Below are positions 1 through 8,689 of a stretch of DNA of 24,785 nt, piece after piece. Position 1 is the stretch's first letter, and every line of letters starts with the position of its first letter. The notes under the pieces were generated by a model. It ran no database searches, was not told where the DNA came from, and worked only from the letters and a program-made list of their open reading frames with translations. The position numbers and the translations under genes are program-made. This DNA is from Chloroflexota bacterium (GTDB lineage: Bacteria; Chloroflexota; Anaerolineae; B4-G1), in contig JAAEPW010001348.1 in the NCBI GenBank assembly GCA_024232355.1, forward strand, positions 1 to 24,785, given 5' to 3'.

Positions 1-792
1 CGATGGTGACGGGGGAACCTTCGTCCACGGGGCCGTCGTTCGAGACATCGGTGATGGTGGGTGCGACGTTGAGGACGGTGATGGCGGTGGTGTCGGTGAC
101 GGTGCCACCGTCGCCGTCGGATACCTGAACAGTGATGGTGTGGGAACCCTCGTCGAACCAAGTGTAAGAGCTCAAAGTCTCGCCAGGGTCGACAAAGTCC
201 CCGTCATTGTTCCAGTCGTAGGCGTAGGAGAGGGTGTCGCTGCTGGGATCGGTGGCGGTGATGGCGATGGTGACGGGGGAACCTTCGTCCACAGGGCCGT
301 CGTTCGAGACATCGGTGATGGTGGGTGCGACGTTGAGGACGGTGATGGCGGTGGTGTCGGTGACGGTGCCACCGTCGCCGTCAGATACCTGAACAGTGAT
401 GGTGTAGGAGCCCTCGTCGGACCAGGTGTAAGAGTTCAAAGTCTCGCCAGGGTCGACAAAGTCCCCGTCATCGTTCCAGTCGTAGGTGTGGGAGAGGGTG
501 TCGCTGCTGGGATCGGTGGCAGTGATGGCGATGGTGACGGGGGAACCTTCGTCCACGGGGCCGTCGTTCGAGACACCGGTGATAGTGGGTGCAACGTTGC
601 TCACCGTGATCTGGTGGGTCGTCGTGATGTTTGTATCGCCGTCAGATACCTGGACGCGGATGGTGTAGACGCTATCGTCGTTCCAGGAGTGGGAGAGTTG
701 GTTGGAAGTTTGGCTGGCGGTCTCGCCCGGGTCACCGAAATCGCCATCGTTGTTCCAATCAAAGCCGTAGCTGAGGGTGTCGTCATTGGGGT
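1..792. repeat. Tandem 264-bp repeats encoding PKD modules
   Basis: Three consecutive units start at 1, 265 and 529 with an exact 264-bp (88-codon) period. Units starting at 1 and 265 differ at roughly a dozen positions. The third is close to them in its first and last parts but diverges in the middle, where it meets an older PKD module. Near-identity at the DNA level points to recent duplication or gene conversion. More copies probably continue beyond the left edge. Confidence 0.9.
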
Positions 793-1963
793 CGGAGGCG
801 GTGACGGTGACGGTGGTAGAAGAGCCTTCGTTCACCGGTATTGTGTGACTCACGTCCTCAATGACGGGGTGTGCGTTTGTCACTGTGAGCATCGCTGTGT
901 TCACCCAGCTGCTGTAGGTTCCTGTTACCATCCACGTTCCTTGCTTCTCGGAGGCGTAGACGTTGTTGGTGGCCCAAAAACCACCCGCGCCTATTTCGAT
1001 GGAAAAAGACCCGATGGCGGTAACGTCCCAATCGTTGCCAAAGTCGTCGTGGGCGGTCAGAGTATAGGTGATGGATTTTCCGCCGGTGATGGTGTCTGTG
1101 GGAGGAGCTAATGTAACGGAAACGGCGTCGCCGTGAGCGGACACCTTGGTGGTCACGGTCTGCGAGAATGGATCGGTTTGTTGGCTGTCGATAGTAGCAA
1201 CATTCGTGATCGTCGCACCCTCGCCAAGACCACTTTTTACGGTCACCGTGATCACGATTTCTTTGGGGGTCAGGGGAAATAGTGGTCCGATGTTTGACCA
1301 TGAGAGGGTGGAGGGTAATGTGACGGTCGGTGCCGGCGAGGCACTGACAAAGGTGACGTTGTCATCGAGAACGTCGGTGATGACGACGTTGGTCGCATTG
1401 GCGTCTCCGGTGTTGCTGTAGGTCAGGGTGTAGGTCAGTGGTGCTCCCGTGGGCACAGGATCGACATAGTCACGCTTGGTCAATGCCAGTGTGGGGGCGT
1501 CAACGGTGGTGGTGATTTGATCCAAAGCAGGCATTGCTCCAGCACTGTCAAAAATGACGTCGTTGGTAAGAATCGTGTCATTGGACATGGTCAGAGGGAC
1601 AGAAACGGTCAACACGATTGTGCCACTCACTGATCCAGAGACAGGAATGGTCCAAGAGCGCACGTTGCCGGTCCCGCTCGGTGAGATGGATGCACTGACA
1701 TAGCCAAGACGGGGATCAAAGGTGTCAGTGATAATTGTGTTCACTGTGGTAGTGCTCGAAGCGGTATAGGTCAAAGAGTAAATCAATTGATCTCCAACCT
1801 CAACATTGTTGGTATTGGCGCTCTTTGAAATCAGGAGATCGACCTGAACGAGTGTCGGTCTTGCGCTGGCATTCTGGGATAGCAGCAACAGCATACTCAC
1901 CATGCTAACAAATCCAATCAAAAATGCAGTTAAAATCTTGCCAAAAACTCTTTTATCAATCAT
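1..1963 (-). CDS. Secreted DUF11/PKD-repeat surface protein (C-terminus beyond window)
   Basis: This is a large exported protein of which 654 codons are visible; the 3' end lies beyond the left edge. The ATG at 1963 follows GAGGATAAGGAA. Residues 1-34 form a signal peptide with a long hydrophobic core ending in A-S-A. Two DUF11-like modules follow (about 38-155 and 156-275; the second contains PTGAPLTYTLTYSNTGDA), then a roughly 90-residue beta-rich segment, then PKD-type modules from about residue 365. Each PKD module carries a calcium-site-like DWNNDGDF or DWNDDGDF stretch followed by DPGET. These folds normally act as stalks or binding modules on the cell surface or in S-layer-like coats; no catalytic domain is visible. 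The gene lies 163 bp downstream of the lipoprotein gene on the same strand, with no clear terminator between them. The reading frame was checked at several points and stays open. The specific ligand is unknown. Confidence 0.85.
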   Translation of the reverse strand, partial: MIDKRVFGKILTAFLIGFVSMVSMLLLLSQNASARPTLVQVDLLISKSANTNNVEVGDQLIYSLTYTASSTTTVNTIITDTFDPRLGYVSASISPSGTGNVRSWTIPVSGSVSGTIVLTVSVPLTMSNDTILTNDVIFDSAGAMPALDQITTTVDAPTLALTKRDYVDPVPTGAPLTYTLTYSNTGDANATNVVITDVLDDNVTFVSASPAPTVTLPSTLSWSNIGPLFPLTPKEIVITVTVKSGLGEGATITNVATIDSQQTDPFSQTVTTKVSAHGDAVSVTLAPPTDTITGGKSITYTLTAHDDFGNDWDVTAIGSFSIEIGAGGFWATNNVYASEKQGTWMVTGTYSSWVNTAMLTVTNAHPVIEDVSHTIPVNEGSSTTVTVTASDPNDDTLSYGFDWNNDGDFGDPGETASQTSNQLSHSWNDDSVYTIRVQVSDGDTNITTTHQITVSNVAPTITGVSNDGPVDEGSPVTIAITATDPSSDTLSHTYDWNDDGDFVDPGETLNSYTWSDEGSYTITVQVSDGDGGTVTDTTAITVLNVAPTITDVSNDGPVDEGSPVTIAITATDPSSDTLSYAYDWNNDGDFVDPGETLSSYTWFDEGSHTITVQVSDGDGGTVTDTTAITVLNVAPTITDVSNDGPVDEGSPVTI

Positions 1964-2126
1964 TTCCTTATCCTCACTAGTCCGCCCCTATTATGTTTGA
2001 TGAATTGAAAAAGTGATGGTATTAAATTATTTCAGCTTGTTTTCTTTGCAATCACACGCAACCTTCACGCAAAGTTTTGACACAGGAGATAAACCTATGC
2101 CAGTTAGTATGCCCAAGAACAATTGC

Positions 2127-3155
2127 TTATGAACTAGGCGTGGGCCGTGGCGGTTCTGGTGTGGGCCGTGGCGTGTTCGGTACTGCCGTTGGCTGTGGGT
2201 CTGTTGGCTGTGGCTTGGGCGTGCTCGTTGGCTGTGGCTTGGGCGTGCTCGTTGGTTGTGGCTTGGGCGTGCTCGTTGGCGGCGGTTTTGTTGGCTCTCG
2301 TCTTGGGCGCGGCGTTGCCGTCGGTGGTGGTAGTGGTGTATCGGTTGGTAGTACCACTATAGTGGGTGCGGGGGTCGGTGTCATTGTTGCCGTGGGTGTT
2401 GGTGTAGGTGTATGGGTCAGTGTTTGAGTTGAATCAGACCACCACGGTGTGGGGCTTGGCGAAAGCGTCACCATCGCGGGAGGTGTCGCTGTGCTGGCCA
2501 CACAGAATTCAGAGACCTCTGGTTCTTCATCTGCTCTCAAGAGTATTTCTCGGCATGTAGGAAGCGTAAAGGTTTCTTCTTCCAAGGCACAGGTTGCGGC
2601 TCCTTCTTCGACTGCTAAACGTGTCGTGTCACCATTGACCTCGATTTCTATCTGGGAGGGAATGCTCAAAAGTGATATGGGACAAATCGGCGTAAAGAGT
2701 TCATACGAGTGCTCTTGCGCGGTAAATAAAAGGGTTCCGTCTCGTAAGGTCACTTGTAACCGGGGGAGGGTGCCGGGGTTTTTTGTCTCTATAACAGTTC
2801 CAGGGTCTAGTTCAAGCAAGCTGCCATCATTCATGTAGAATTTGGCCCCCTCTACTGCATCTGCGATGATTCGGCATGTCTCTACGATGGTGATGTCTGT
2901 TTCACCCTCCAATATAGTCCATTCAGATTCACCTGACCATTGCACTTGCGCTTTTCCCTCATATAGATATAGCTGTAGGTAGAGGGGAACCCATTGCTCG
3001 GTCACAGTAGGAGTGCTTTGGCAGGCGGAGATAATAGTCGCCAGGACAATCAGCAGCAAGCATCCTATCTTATTGTGCACATGTGCCCTTTGGAAGAGTA
3101 ATCCGATTTTTCGAGCTATGGGCAAGTTTTCAATGGATTTTATCGTCGTCATCAT
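2127..3155 (-). CDS. FecR-like lipoprotein with Thr/Pro-rich C-terminal tail
   Basis: This is a probable membrane-anchored lipoprotein of about 342 residues. A hydrophobic stretch ends in the lipobox I-S-A-C near residue 45, followed by a beta-strand-rich FecR-like domain with the typical G-x-V/W alternation and an NDGSLLELDPGT segment. From about residue 230 the protein becomes an extended low-complexity tail rich in PT/TP, including three copies of STPKPQPT, probably a wall- or envelope-spanning linker. The start is uncertain: neither the ATG at 3155 nor the one at 3206 has a strong SD. I prefer 3155 because it shortens an already long pre-lipobox segment. The gene follows the acyl carrier protein closely and precedes the PKD protein on the same strand, so a shared surface role is plausible. 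The function is not known; FecR-like domains also occur outside iron signalling. Confidence 0.75.
   Translation of the reverse strand: MMTTIKSIENLPIARKIGLLFQRAHVHNKIGCLLLIVLATIISACQSTPTVTEQWVPLYLQLYLYEGKAQVQWSGESEWTILEGETDITIVETCRIIADAVEGAKFYMNDGSLLELDPGTVIETKNPGTLPRLQVTLRDGTLLFTAQEHSYELFTPICPISLLSIPSQIEIEVNGDTTRLAVEEGAATCALEEETFTLPTCREILLRADEEPEVSEFCVASTATPPAMVTLSPSPTPWWSDSTQTLTHTPTPTPTATMTPTPAPTIVVLPTDTPLPPPTATPRPRREPTKPPPTSTPKPQPTSTPKPQPTSTPKPQPTDPQPTAVPNTPRPTPEPPRPTPSS
2206..2277. repeat. Three 24-bp tandem repeats in the lipoprotein tail
   Basis: Three head-to-tail 24-bp units start at 2206, 2230 and 2254 and differ by one base. They encode the repeated STPKPQPT octapeptide of the tail on the minus strand. 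This is a typical slippage-prone linker and is likely to vary in length between strains. Confidence 0.9.
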
Positions 3156-3233
3156 ATCAATGCACTCAAACAAGTATACAACCAAAGAACTCGAAATTCT
3201 GCTCATCAGGCAGCCGTTTTGTGTAATACGAGT

Positions 3234-3518
3234 TTATCTAACTGGGAGATTGTTTAGTCCCTTTTTTAATCGCACATAGTTTGTTAACTTTGCTACAGAA
3301 TCAAAATTCTCCGGTATGATTTCTTCGTCTTCGACTGTGATATTAAAAGTCTCTTCAACAAACATTACCAATTCCAGCACACCTGTAGAGTCGACGATCC
3401 CCTCTTCCAGGAATGACACATCAACCGGTAATTGGCTGGCGTCATCAGTAAAGAGAAGGTTTTCCAGAATAAAGTTTTGGATACAAGTTTCAGTTGAGAT
3501 TGTGATTTCAATGGACAT
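3234..3518 (-). CDS. Acyl carrier protein-like protein
   Basis: This 94-residue protein has acyl/peptidyl carrier protein features. It is acidic, of four-helix size, and contains GIVDSTGVLELV, where the Ser of the D-S-x motif is the expected 4'-phosphopantetheine attachment site. The downstream helix carries VMFVEETFNI, typical of helix II. The start is supported by AGGAGG nine bases upstream of the ATG. It is not beside fabD/fabG/fabF, so it is probably a specialised carrier serving an acyl, amino-acyl or polyketide transfer step rather than the housekeeping AcpP. It begins a minus-strand run with the lipoprotein (27-78 bp gap depending on start) and is divergent from the glycan cluster. Its partner enzymes are not in the window. 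Confidence 0.85.
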   Translation of the reverse strand: MSIEITISTETCIQNFILENLLFTDDASQLPVDVSFLEEGIVDSTGVLELVMFVEETFNITVEDEEIIPENFDSVAKLTNYVRLKKGLNNLPVR

Positions 3519-3768
3519 TTATCAGGGCCTCCTAATCCCCCCACTTTACTATTCTACGGGTTAAGGGTTGGTTTGTAGTGATGAAAATCTTGGAAAATAC
3601 TTAAAGGCGAGAAAGTGCTGTCTGGAATTGTACAATAACTCTAGCTAATTTCCAGGAAATGTGTTACTGAACTCTGACGATTGCAACCTAAAATGGTAAT
3701 CAGTGGTTGATATCCTATTAAATATTATTCTTCGAGTGATCCAAAGTTGATTGTGGAGGGAGGAATTA
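3519..3768. other. AT-rich divergent intergenic region with palindrome
   Basis: This 250-bp spacer lies between the divergent acyl carrier gene and the glycan cluster and must hold promoters for both. A perfect 10-bp palindrome, ATTGTACAAT, lies at 3627-3636. A six-base inverted repeat (CTGGAA at 3622-3627, TTCCAG at 3650-3655) partly overlaps it. These could be an operator. No consensus -35/-10 pair is convincing on either strand; a TAGAAT box on the minus strand lacks a good -35. Confidence 0.4.
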
Positions 3769-5274
3769 ATGGCTGTTAAATCTAACCAAAATCAATTATT
3801 TCCAACAACAAAAGTGCCTCCTTTCTTATATTGGCATAGATGGTGGTCCAAAACCAGACATCGTTTTTCCATTCGTTGGGCCATAGTGCCGTTGTTTGTA
3901 CTGGACATGTTGTGTGTTGCATTCAGTATGTCTGTGGCTTACCATTTGCGTTTCCAGAGGATGGATTATTATAATGATATTTCAAACGCTTTTTACGTTC
4001 ACCTTGGTTGGATTGCCGTTCCATTATGGTTGATTGTCTTTGCGTTTTATCACCTCTATCAACAGGATCATCTTTTTGGAGGTCTACAGGAGTATACCAA
4101 TGTGGTTAATGCCTGTACTACTGGCTTGGTTAGTTTGGTCATCTATAGTTTTTTGAATCGAGACGTTGTGCATGATATCTCTCGTGGATGGCTGGCGATG
4201 GTCTGGTTGCTTTCTATTTCCAGTGTGGTCGTGACGCGGTTTGGATATCGCAAGTTGATTTTTCACCTACGGGAACAAGGACTGTTCATTCGACGAGCGT
4301 TGGTAGTGGGAGTCAATGAGGAAGGCCGAGCAGTGGCAAACCAACTGTGTGCGTTGCCGGGGGCAGGGATAGATGTGGTCGGTTTTGTGGATCCGTCGTC
4401 GTCTCGTGGGACGCACGTAGCAGGGCTGCCTGTATTGAGCGGGTTACATCGGCTAGATAGTTTAATTCGTAGTTTAGAAGTAGATGATCTGATTGTAATT
4501 CCTACTGCGTTGCGACGGGAAGAGTTGCTGGACATTTATCGGGATTGGGGGACAGATAATCGAGTACGCATTAGTCTTTCTTCTGGATTGTACGAGCTTT
4601 TCACCACTGGCGCTCAGGTGAGAGAAGTTGGTTTTGTCCCAATGATGAGCCTCAACCGAACCCGCATTATGGGTCTGGATGCACTATTAAAGGCAGCGGT
4701 GGATTATGTAGGGGCGCTCGTGGGCGTCGTTTTGTTGTCCCCACTGTTTCTAGCTATTTCTTTCCTAATCCGTCGAGATTCATCAGGACCGGCGGTTCAC
4801 CGTCGGAGAGTGGTTGGATTGCACGGGCAGAGGTTTGATGCATACAAGTTCCGCACTATGGTCACCAACGCCGATACCTATCTGCAAGAACATCCCGAGT
4901 TGTTGAAAGAGTGGGAAGTAGCTGGCAAGATCCAGGATGACCCCCGGATTACGCGGATAGGGCGGATATTGCGTCGCTTTAGCATAGACGAGTTGCCGCA
5001 GTTGTTCAACGTGCTAAAGGGACAGATGAGCTTGGTTGGGCCACGCATGATCACCCCGGAAGAACTAAAGCACTTTCGTCGGTGGAGGCACAACTTGCTG
5101 ACGGTCAAGCCAGGGTTGACTGGTCTGTGGCAGGTCAGTGGGCGTTCTGACGTCTCTTACGAAGACCGGGTTCATATGGATATGCAGTACATTCGCAATT
5201 ACACCGTTTGGCAAGACATAAAATTGTTGTTCAATACTGTCTGGACAGTGCTCATAGGACGGGGAGCTTATTAA
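3769..5274 (+). CDS. Polyprenyl-phosphate sugar-1-phosphate transferase (exopolysaccharide initiator)
   Basis: This is a 501-residue membrane enzyme that should transfer a sugar-1-phosphate from a nucleotide sugar to undecaprenyl phosphate, the first step of surface glycan assembly. About four N-terminal membrane helices (residues 30-170) are followed by a CoA-binding-like Rossmann region (about 180-310, RALVVGVNEEGRAVANQL). Another hydrophobic helix near 330 is followed by the C-terminal bacterial sugar transferase domain with YKFRTM, DELPQLFNVLKGQMSLVGPR and KPGLTGLWQVSGRSD. The length fits the WbaP/CpsE/TIGR03025 class. The ATG at 3769 is chosen because GGAGGGAGG lies directly upstream; an in-frame TTG at 3751 would swallow that SD. 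The sugar (hexose or another) cannot be read from sequence. It is the first gene of a seven-gene plus-strand run. Confidence 0.92.
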   Translation: MAVKSNQNQLFPTTKVPPFLYWHRWWSKTRHRFSIRWAIVPLFVLDMLCVAFSMSVAYHLRFQRMDYYNDISNAFYVHLGWIAVPLWLIVFAFYHLYQQDHLFGGLQEYTNVVNACTTGLVSLVIYSFLNRDVVHDISRGWLAMVWLLSISSVVVTRFGYRKLIFHLREQGLFIRRALVVGVNEEGRAVANQLCALPGAGIDVVGFVDPSSSRGTHVAGLPVLSGLHRLDSLIRSLEVDDLIVIPTALRREELLDIYRDWGTDNRVRISLSSGLYELFTTGAQVREVGFVPMMSLNRTRIMGLDALLKAAVDYVGALVGVVLLSPLFLAISFLIRRDSSGPAVHRRRVVGLHGQRFDAYKFRTMVTNADTYLQEHPELLKEWEVAGKIQDDPRITRIGRILRRFSIDELPQLFNVLKGQMSLVGPRMITPEELKHFRRWRHNLLTVKPGLTGLWQVSGRSDVSYEDRVHMDMQYIRNYTVWQDIKLLFNTVWTVLIGRGAY

Positions 5275-5313
5275 TCTTCTTGTGTTAAGGGCAAGAGAGA
5301 GGGCGTAGAAAAA

Positions 5314-6420
5314 ATGTTGATTGCAAGATCTCCAGTGCGTATTAGTTTTGGGGGCGGTGGAACTGATCTACCGGATTATTATGAGCGGCATGGCGGCATG
5401 GTGGTCAGCACGACTATCAGTTACTATGTCTATACTATTCTCACGCCCAGTTGGCCAAACAACGGGGTGCAAATCATTTCTGCCGATTACCGTGCGCTTT
5501 CTCAGCGGCCTACCTGCGAGGATTTGATTTGGAATGGTGACTTGGGTTTGCCCAAGGCTATTACTTATTATTTTAATCTACGCGATGGTCTGACCATTTT
5601 CTTGGCCTCGCAGATTCCTCCTGGCACAGGGTTGGGTTCCTCCTCTAGTGTCGCAGTTTCAATGATCAAGGCTCTTGCTTTCTGGTGTGGTCTGGACTTG
5701 GGACCGGCAGAGGTGGCCGAGTTGGCTTGCTTTATCGAGATAGAGAAACTGGGAATGCCTATCGGAAAGCAAGATCAGTACGCGGCGGCCTTTGGTGGAT
5801 TTAACTGTATCACATTTTCCCGCAGCGGTGTGACTGTCGAGCCATTGCGACTGGCACCCGAGACACGTGAAGCGTTGGAGAGCAAATTGATGCTCTTTTT
5901 CACTGGCTCATCTCGCCAGTCTTCTACTATCCTACGACATCAGAAAAAGGCTAGCCAAGAGGAAGACAAAGAGACAATCCGTAGATTGGATGCAATCAAA
6001 GATCTGGGAATGCAGGTACGCGTTGCATTGGAACAGGGAGACTTGGATACATTTGGTGACTTGCTTCACCAGGGTTGGATGGAGAAGCGGCAGTTGGCAA
6101 AAGGGATTACGAACCCATTCTTGGACGAGTGCTACCAAACGGCGCAAGGAAATGGAGCGCTGGGAGGAAAGATAACGGGAGCTGGAGGTGGTGGGTTTAT
6201 GATGCTTTATTGCCCAGAAGAACGACAAGAGGCCGTTATCAATGCTTTGACAGAATTGGGATTGCAGCACCGCAGTTTCGCGTTTGAGAATGATGGGGTA
6301 CAGGTGATGCAAGCGTCACCCTGGCTGGGGTCACATACGCCGCATCGTATTCCTCTCGTTATGGAAGGTATGCAGATGGAGTCAAGCGATGCTTTGCTAT
6401 CTGCTATCACGAATCAGTAG
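5314..6420 (+). CDS. hddA: D-glycero-alpha-D-manno-heptose 7-phosphate kinase (GHMP family)
   Basis: This 368-residue GHMP kinase most likely phosphorylates heptose 7-phosphate at C1 to give the alpha-1,7-bisphosphate. The N-terminus SPVRISFGGGGTDLPDYY is characteristic of the HddA/fucokinase-like branch. The ATP-binding loop reads PPGTGLGSSSSVAVS, and the C-terminal GHMP motif reads GGKITGAGGGGFMMLY. A related sugar kinase could share these motifs, but the assignment is supported by gmhA and gmhB immediately downstream, which supply its substrate and remove the C7 phosphate of its product. The start at 5314 follows a purine-rich GAGAGAGGG. It lies 39 bp after the sugar transferase and 30 bp before gmhA. 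Confidence 0.9.
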   Translation: MLIARSPVRISFGGGGTDLPDYYERHGGMVVSTTISYYVYTILTPSWPNNGVQIISADYRALSQRPTCEDLIWNGDLGLPKAITYYFNLRDGLTIFLASQIPPGTGLGSSSSVAVSMIKALAFWCGLDLGPAEVAELACFIEIEKLGMPIGKQDQYAAAFGGFNCITFSRSGVTVEPLRLAPETREALESKLMLFFTGSSRQSSTILRHQKKASQEEDKETIRRLDAIKDLGMQVRVALEQGDLDTFGDLLHQGWMEKRQLAKGITNPFLDECYQTAQGNGALGGKITGAGGGGFMMLYCPEERQEAVINALTELGLQHRSFAFENDGVQVMQASPWLGSHTPHRIPLVMEGMQMESSDALLSAITNQ

Positions 6421-6450
6421 TTATGAGAACATCAGGGGGGGTGTGGGATA

Positions 6451-7074
6451 TTGGATAGCATACAGAGATATTTGGAGCAAGTGCAAAGCACATTAGCCGC
6501 ACTTCCACAAGAGCGCATCCAGAAAGTGATAGATGTGCTTCTGAGCGCCAATCGCGTGGGTAGTACAATATTTACATTAGGCAACGGCGGAAGCGCGTCT
6601 ACCGCATCTCACTTTGCGGGCGATCTGGCAAAAGGGACCATCACTCCGGGTTGTCCACGTTTCCGAGTAATGGCCCTGACAGACAATCTGCCATTGATCA
6701 CGGCTTGGAGCAACGACGCCTCATACGAGGATGTTTTTGCTGAACAATTGGATGGCCTGATTAAGCGCGGAGACATAGTGCTCGCTTTTAGCGGCAGTGG
6801 CAACTCACCTAACGTCCTGCGGGCAGTGGAATTGGCTCGTCGGGCGGGAGGAATTACCATTGGGTTTTCTGGCTTTGCCGGCGGACAGTTGAGCTCTCTG
6901 GTGGACATATCGGTCATAGTGCCAAATGATTGTATGGAACAGATCGAGGATGTGCACATTATCTTGTGCCACACGATCACTACGGTGCTCCGTGAACAGC
7001 TTGGTGAGTCGGATCTGTTAGCAGTGAATATTGTTGGGTTACAGAAAGAGTATTCACCCGGTGTCTCTGTCTAA
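6451..7074 (+). CDS. gmhA: Sedoheptulose 7-phosphate isomerase
   Basis: This 207-residue SIS-domain enzyme should convert sedoheptulose 7-phosphate to D-glycero-D-manno-heptose 7-phosphate. It shows the GmhA signature LGNGGSASTASHFAGDLAKG, the second phosphate-binding loop FSGSGNSPNVLRA, and the C-terminal EQIEDVHIILCH helix with the metal/active-site Glu and His positions of the family. The start is a TTG at 6451 preceded by a G-rich SD (AGGGGGGG at 6434-6441); no ATG or GTG in this frame lies nearby. It sits between hddA and gmhB, the flanking steps of the same pathway. Confidence 0.93.
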   Translation: MDSIQRYLEQVQSTLAALPQERIQKVIDVLLSANRVGSTIFTLGNGGSASTASHFAGDLAKGTITPGCPRFRVMALTDNLPLITAWSNDASYEDVFAEQLDGLIKRGDIVLAFSGSGNSPNVLRAVELARRAGGITIGFSGFAGGQLSSLVDISVIVPNDCMEQIEDVHIILCHTITTVLREQLGESDLLAVNIVGLQKEYSPGVSV

Positions 7075-7162
7075 AGACACAGAGACAGAATTGCTAATAA
7101 TTGCGGGCGTTCGCTAGACCTGCCTGAAATTTTCCCCGAGTTTTGGTGCCCCGGAGTAGTTT

Positions 7163-7759
7163 ATGCGTCGATCTGTGTTTGTTGATCGTGATGGTGTTAT
7201 CTGCCGCAATAGAATCGATCATGTGAAGAGTTGGGAAGAGTTTGTTTTTCTGCCCGGTGCGGTGGAGGCTATGGCGCGGCTAGCTCGCATAGATCTGCCC
7301 ATTATTATCATCACCAATCAAGCAGTTATTAACAGAGGTATTATTCCCGCAGAGGTAGTTGACGACATCAATGCGCGCATGGTACAGGCCATCGAGGCGG
7401 CAGGCGGACGAATAGATGATGTCCTATACTGCCCGCACCGGCCTGATGAGCAGTGTGATTGTCGTAAACCCCAGCCCGGAATGCTACTAGCGGCGGCCAA
7501 GACCTGGGAAGTGGAACTTGATCAATCCTATCTCATTGGAGATGCAGAAACAGATATGCGTGCTGCCCGGGCAGTGGGATGCCGAGGTTATTTGGTGCTC
7601 ACGGGTCGGGGCTTGCGGCAGTTGATTCGCTGCTTATTCCATGGTAAACTAGGCTTTGCGACAAAGCTAAACTTGGGAGCAGCGGTGAATGATATTTTAC
7701 GTAGAGAGAATATGGTGCTGCGGAGACGGTTTCTTTTTCTCTTTAACAAGGAAGAGTGA
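7163..7759 (+). CDS. gmhB: D-glycero-D-manno-heptose 1,7-bisphosphate 7-phosphatase
   Basis: This 198-residue HAD-superfamily phosphatase of the GmhB/histidinol-phosphatase type removes the C7 phosphate of heptose 1,7-bisphosphate. The catalytic motif VFVDRDGV holds the nucleophile Asp and the acid/base Asp. TNQ forms motif II, KPQPGM holds the Lys, and GDAETDMRAARAVGC holds the metal-binding acids. The zinc-binding insertion CPHRPDEQCDC is intact. The ATG at 7163 has GGAG six bases upstream. A gap of 88 bp separates it from gmhA; the next gene starts 3 bp after its stop, implying co-translation. The C-terminal tail of about 45 residues (basic, FLFLFNKEE at the end) is longer than in many homologues. 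Confidence 0.92.
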   Translation: MRRSVFVDRDGVICRNRIDHVKSWEEFVFLPGAVEAMARLARIDLPIIIITNQAVINRGIIPAEVVDDINARMVQAIEAAGGRIDDVLYCPHRPDEQCDCRKPQPGMLLAAAKTWEVELDQSYLIGDAETDMRAARAVGCRGYLVLTGRGLRQLIRCLFHGKLGFATKLNLGAAVNDILRRENMVLRRRFLFLFNKEE

Positions 7760-7762
7760 CCG

Positions 7763-8620
7763 TTGGATGTAAGTACCCCCCCCACAGTCTCACATCAACC
7801 TGATGCGGCAGAGACAGTCGCCCGACGAGGTCCCCTGCGCTATTATATGGAAGCCCAATCCACCAGTTTGGGCCGTTACGTTCTGGAACAGACTATCTTT
7901 TCTTGTTTGCAGGGCATCCCCGGTTTGTTCGGTATCGGTTTACGGGCATTGGCTTACCAACTGATCTTGCAAAGTGATGGTCTTCCTCTCGTAGAAGACC
8001 ATGTTCGTCTGTGCCAGCCAGCCAACATTCATCTAGGACGCCAAGTCTATTTAGATCATGGAGTTTATCTCCATGCTTGTCCTCAGGGCATCTTTATCGG
8101 CGACGAAACTTTTGTGATGCACGACAGTGTATTGCACGTGTACAACTTTCGAGACCTGCCCAACTCTGGTATTTGGATAGGCCGTAATTGCTTTATCGGC
8201 GAGCGTTGCGTGATCCGGGGACAGGGGGGCGTACACATTGGCGATTTTGTGCTCTTGGCCCCTCAGGTTCAGATGTTGGCGGTGAACCATCTGTTTGACG
8301 ACCCAGCACGGCCAATTATACAACAAGGAATCACTTCTAAAGGAATCGTCGTGGAGGATGGCGCCTGGATCGGTGGGAGTGCAGTTTTGTTGGATGGTGT
8401 TCGGGTAGGAGCAGGGGCAGTGGTAGGGGCTGGAGCTGTGGTCACGCAGGATGTGCCGCCTCGCACGATGGTAGTGGGTACACCGGCGCGAGTGACCCGG
8501 CAGCTAGACGCAGAACCAGATATCCAAGATCTGCAAGCAGAGATGTTGAGTGTTGCACACGGTGATGATAGTGACGATGAATGGCTCCGCGCCGTGGCTG
8601 ATAATTTGAGAAAAAAATAA
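7763..8620 (+). CDS. Left-handed beta-helix (hexapeptide) acyltransferase
   Basis: This 285-residue protein has hexapeptide repeats of the WcaF/maltose O-acetyltransferase type, for example [34 protein letters not shown] and [31 protein letters not shown] contains the likely catalytic His, with the conserved spacing of xenobiotic/sugar O-acetyltransferases. An N-terminal part of about 90 residues lacks repeats and contains an amphipathic or hydrophobic stretch around 40-70, perhaps for membrane association. The start is a TTG at 7763 with AAGGAAGAG upstream, 3 bp after gmhB. It probably acetylates a sugar of the glycan made by this cluster; the acceptor is unknown. Confidence 0.88.
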   Translation: MDVSTPPTVSHQPDAAETVARRGPLRYYMEAQSTSLGRYVLEQTIFSCLQGIPGLFGIGLRALAYQLILQSDGLPLVEDHVRLCQPANIHLGRQVYLDHGVYLHACPQGIFIGDETFVMHDSVLHVYNFRDLPNSGIWIGRNCFIGERCVIRGQGGVHIGDFVLLAPQVQMLAVNHLFDDPARPIIQQGITSKGIVVEDGAWIGGSAVLLDGVRVGAGAVVGAGAVVTQDVPPRTMVVGTPARVTRQLDAEPDIQDLQAEMLSVAHGDDSDDEWLRAVADNLRKK

Positions 8621-8689
8621 GGGTTCTTTGTGCAGAGTGCCGACCCAAGTAACGGTCGGAATTTGTCTAGTATTGACTGGCGGAGGAAA

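Noticed and set aside
1..792. Repeat array considered as CRISPR
   Set aside because: Units are 264 bp, in frame, and encode protein; there are no short repeats with unique spacers.
140..1111. Long plus-strand open frame of 323 codons opposite the PKD repeats
   Set aside because: It is codon-aligned antisense to the PKD gene, low in complexity (Gly/Val/Asp repeats), has no SD and matches no fold; the minus strand encodes a coherent signal peptide and domains.
2077..2427. Plus-strand Gly/Val-rich open frame
   Set aside because: It is the complement of the Pro/Thr-rich lipoprotein tail; repeats alone keep it open.
7064..7086. Hairpin GTCTCTGT/ACAGAGAC around the gmhA stop codon
   Set aside because: It spans the stop codon and has no following T-run, so it is not a convincing terminator.
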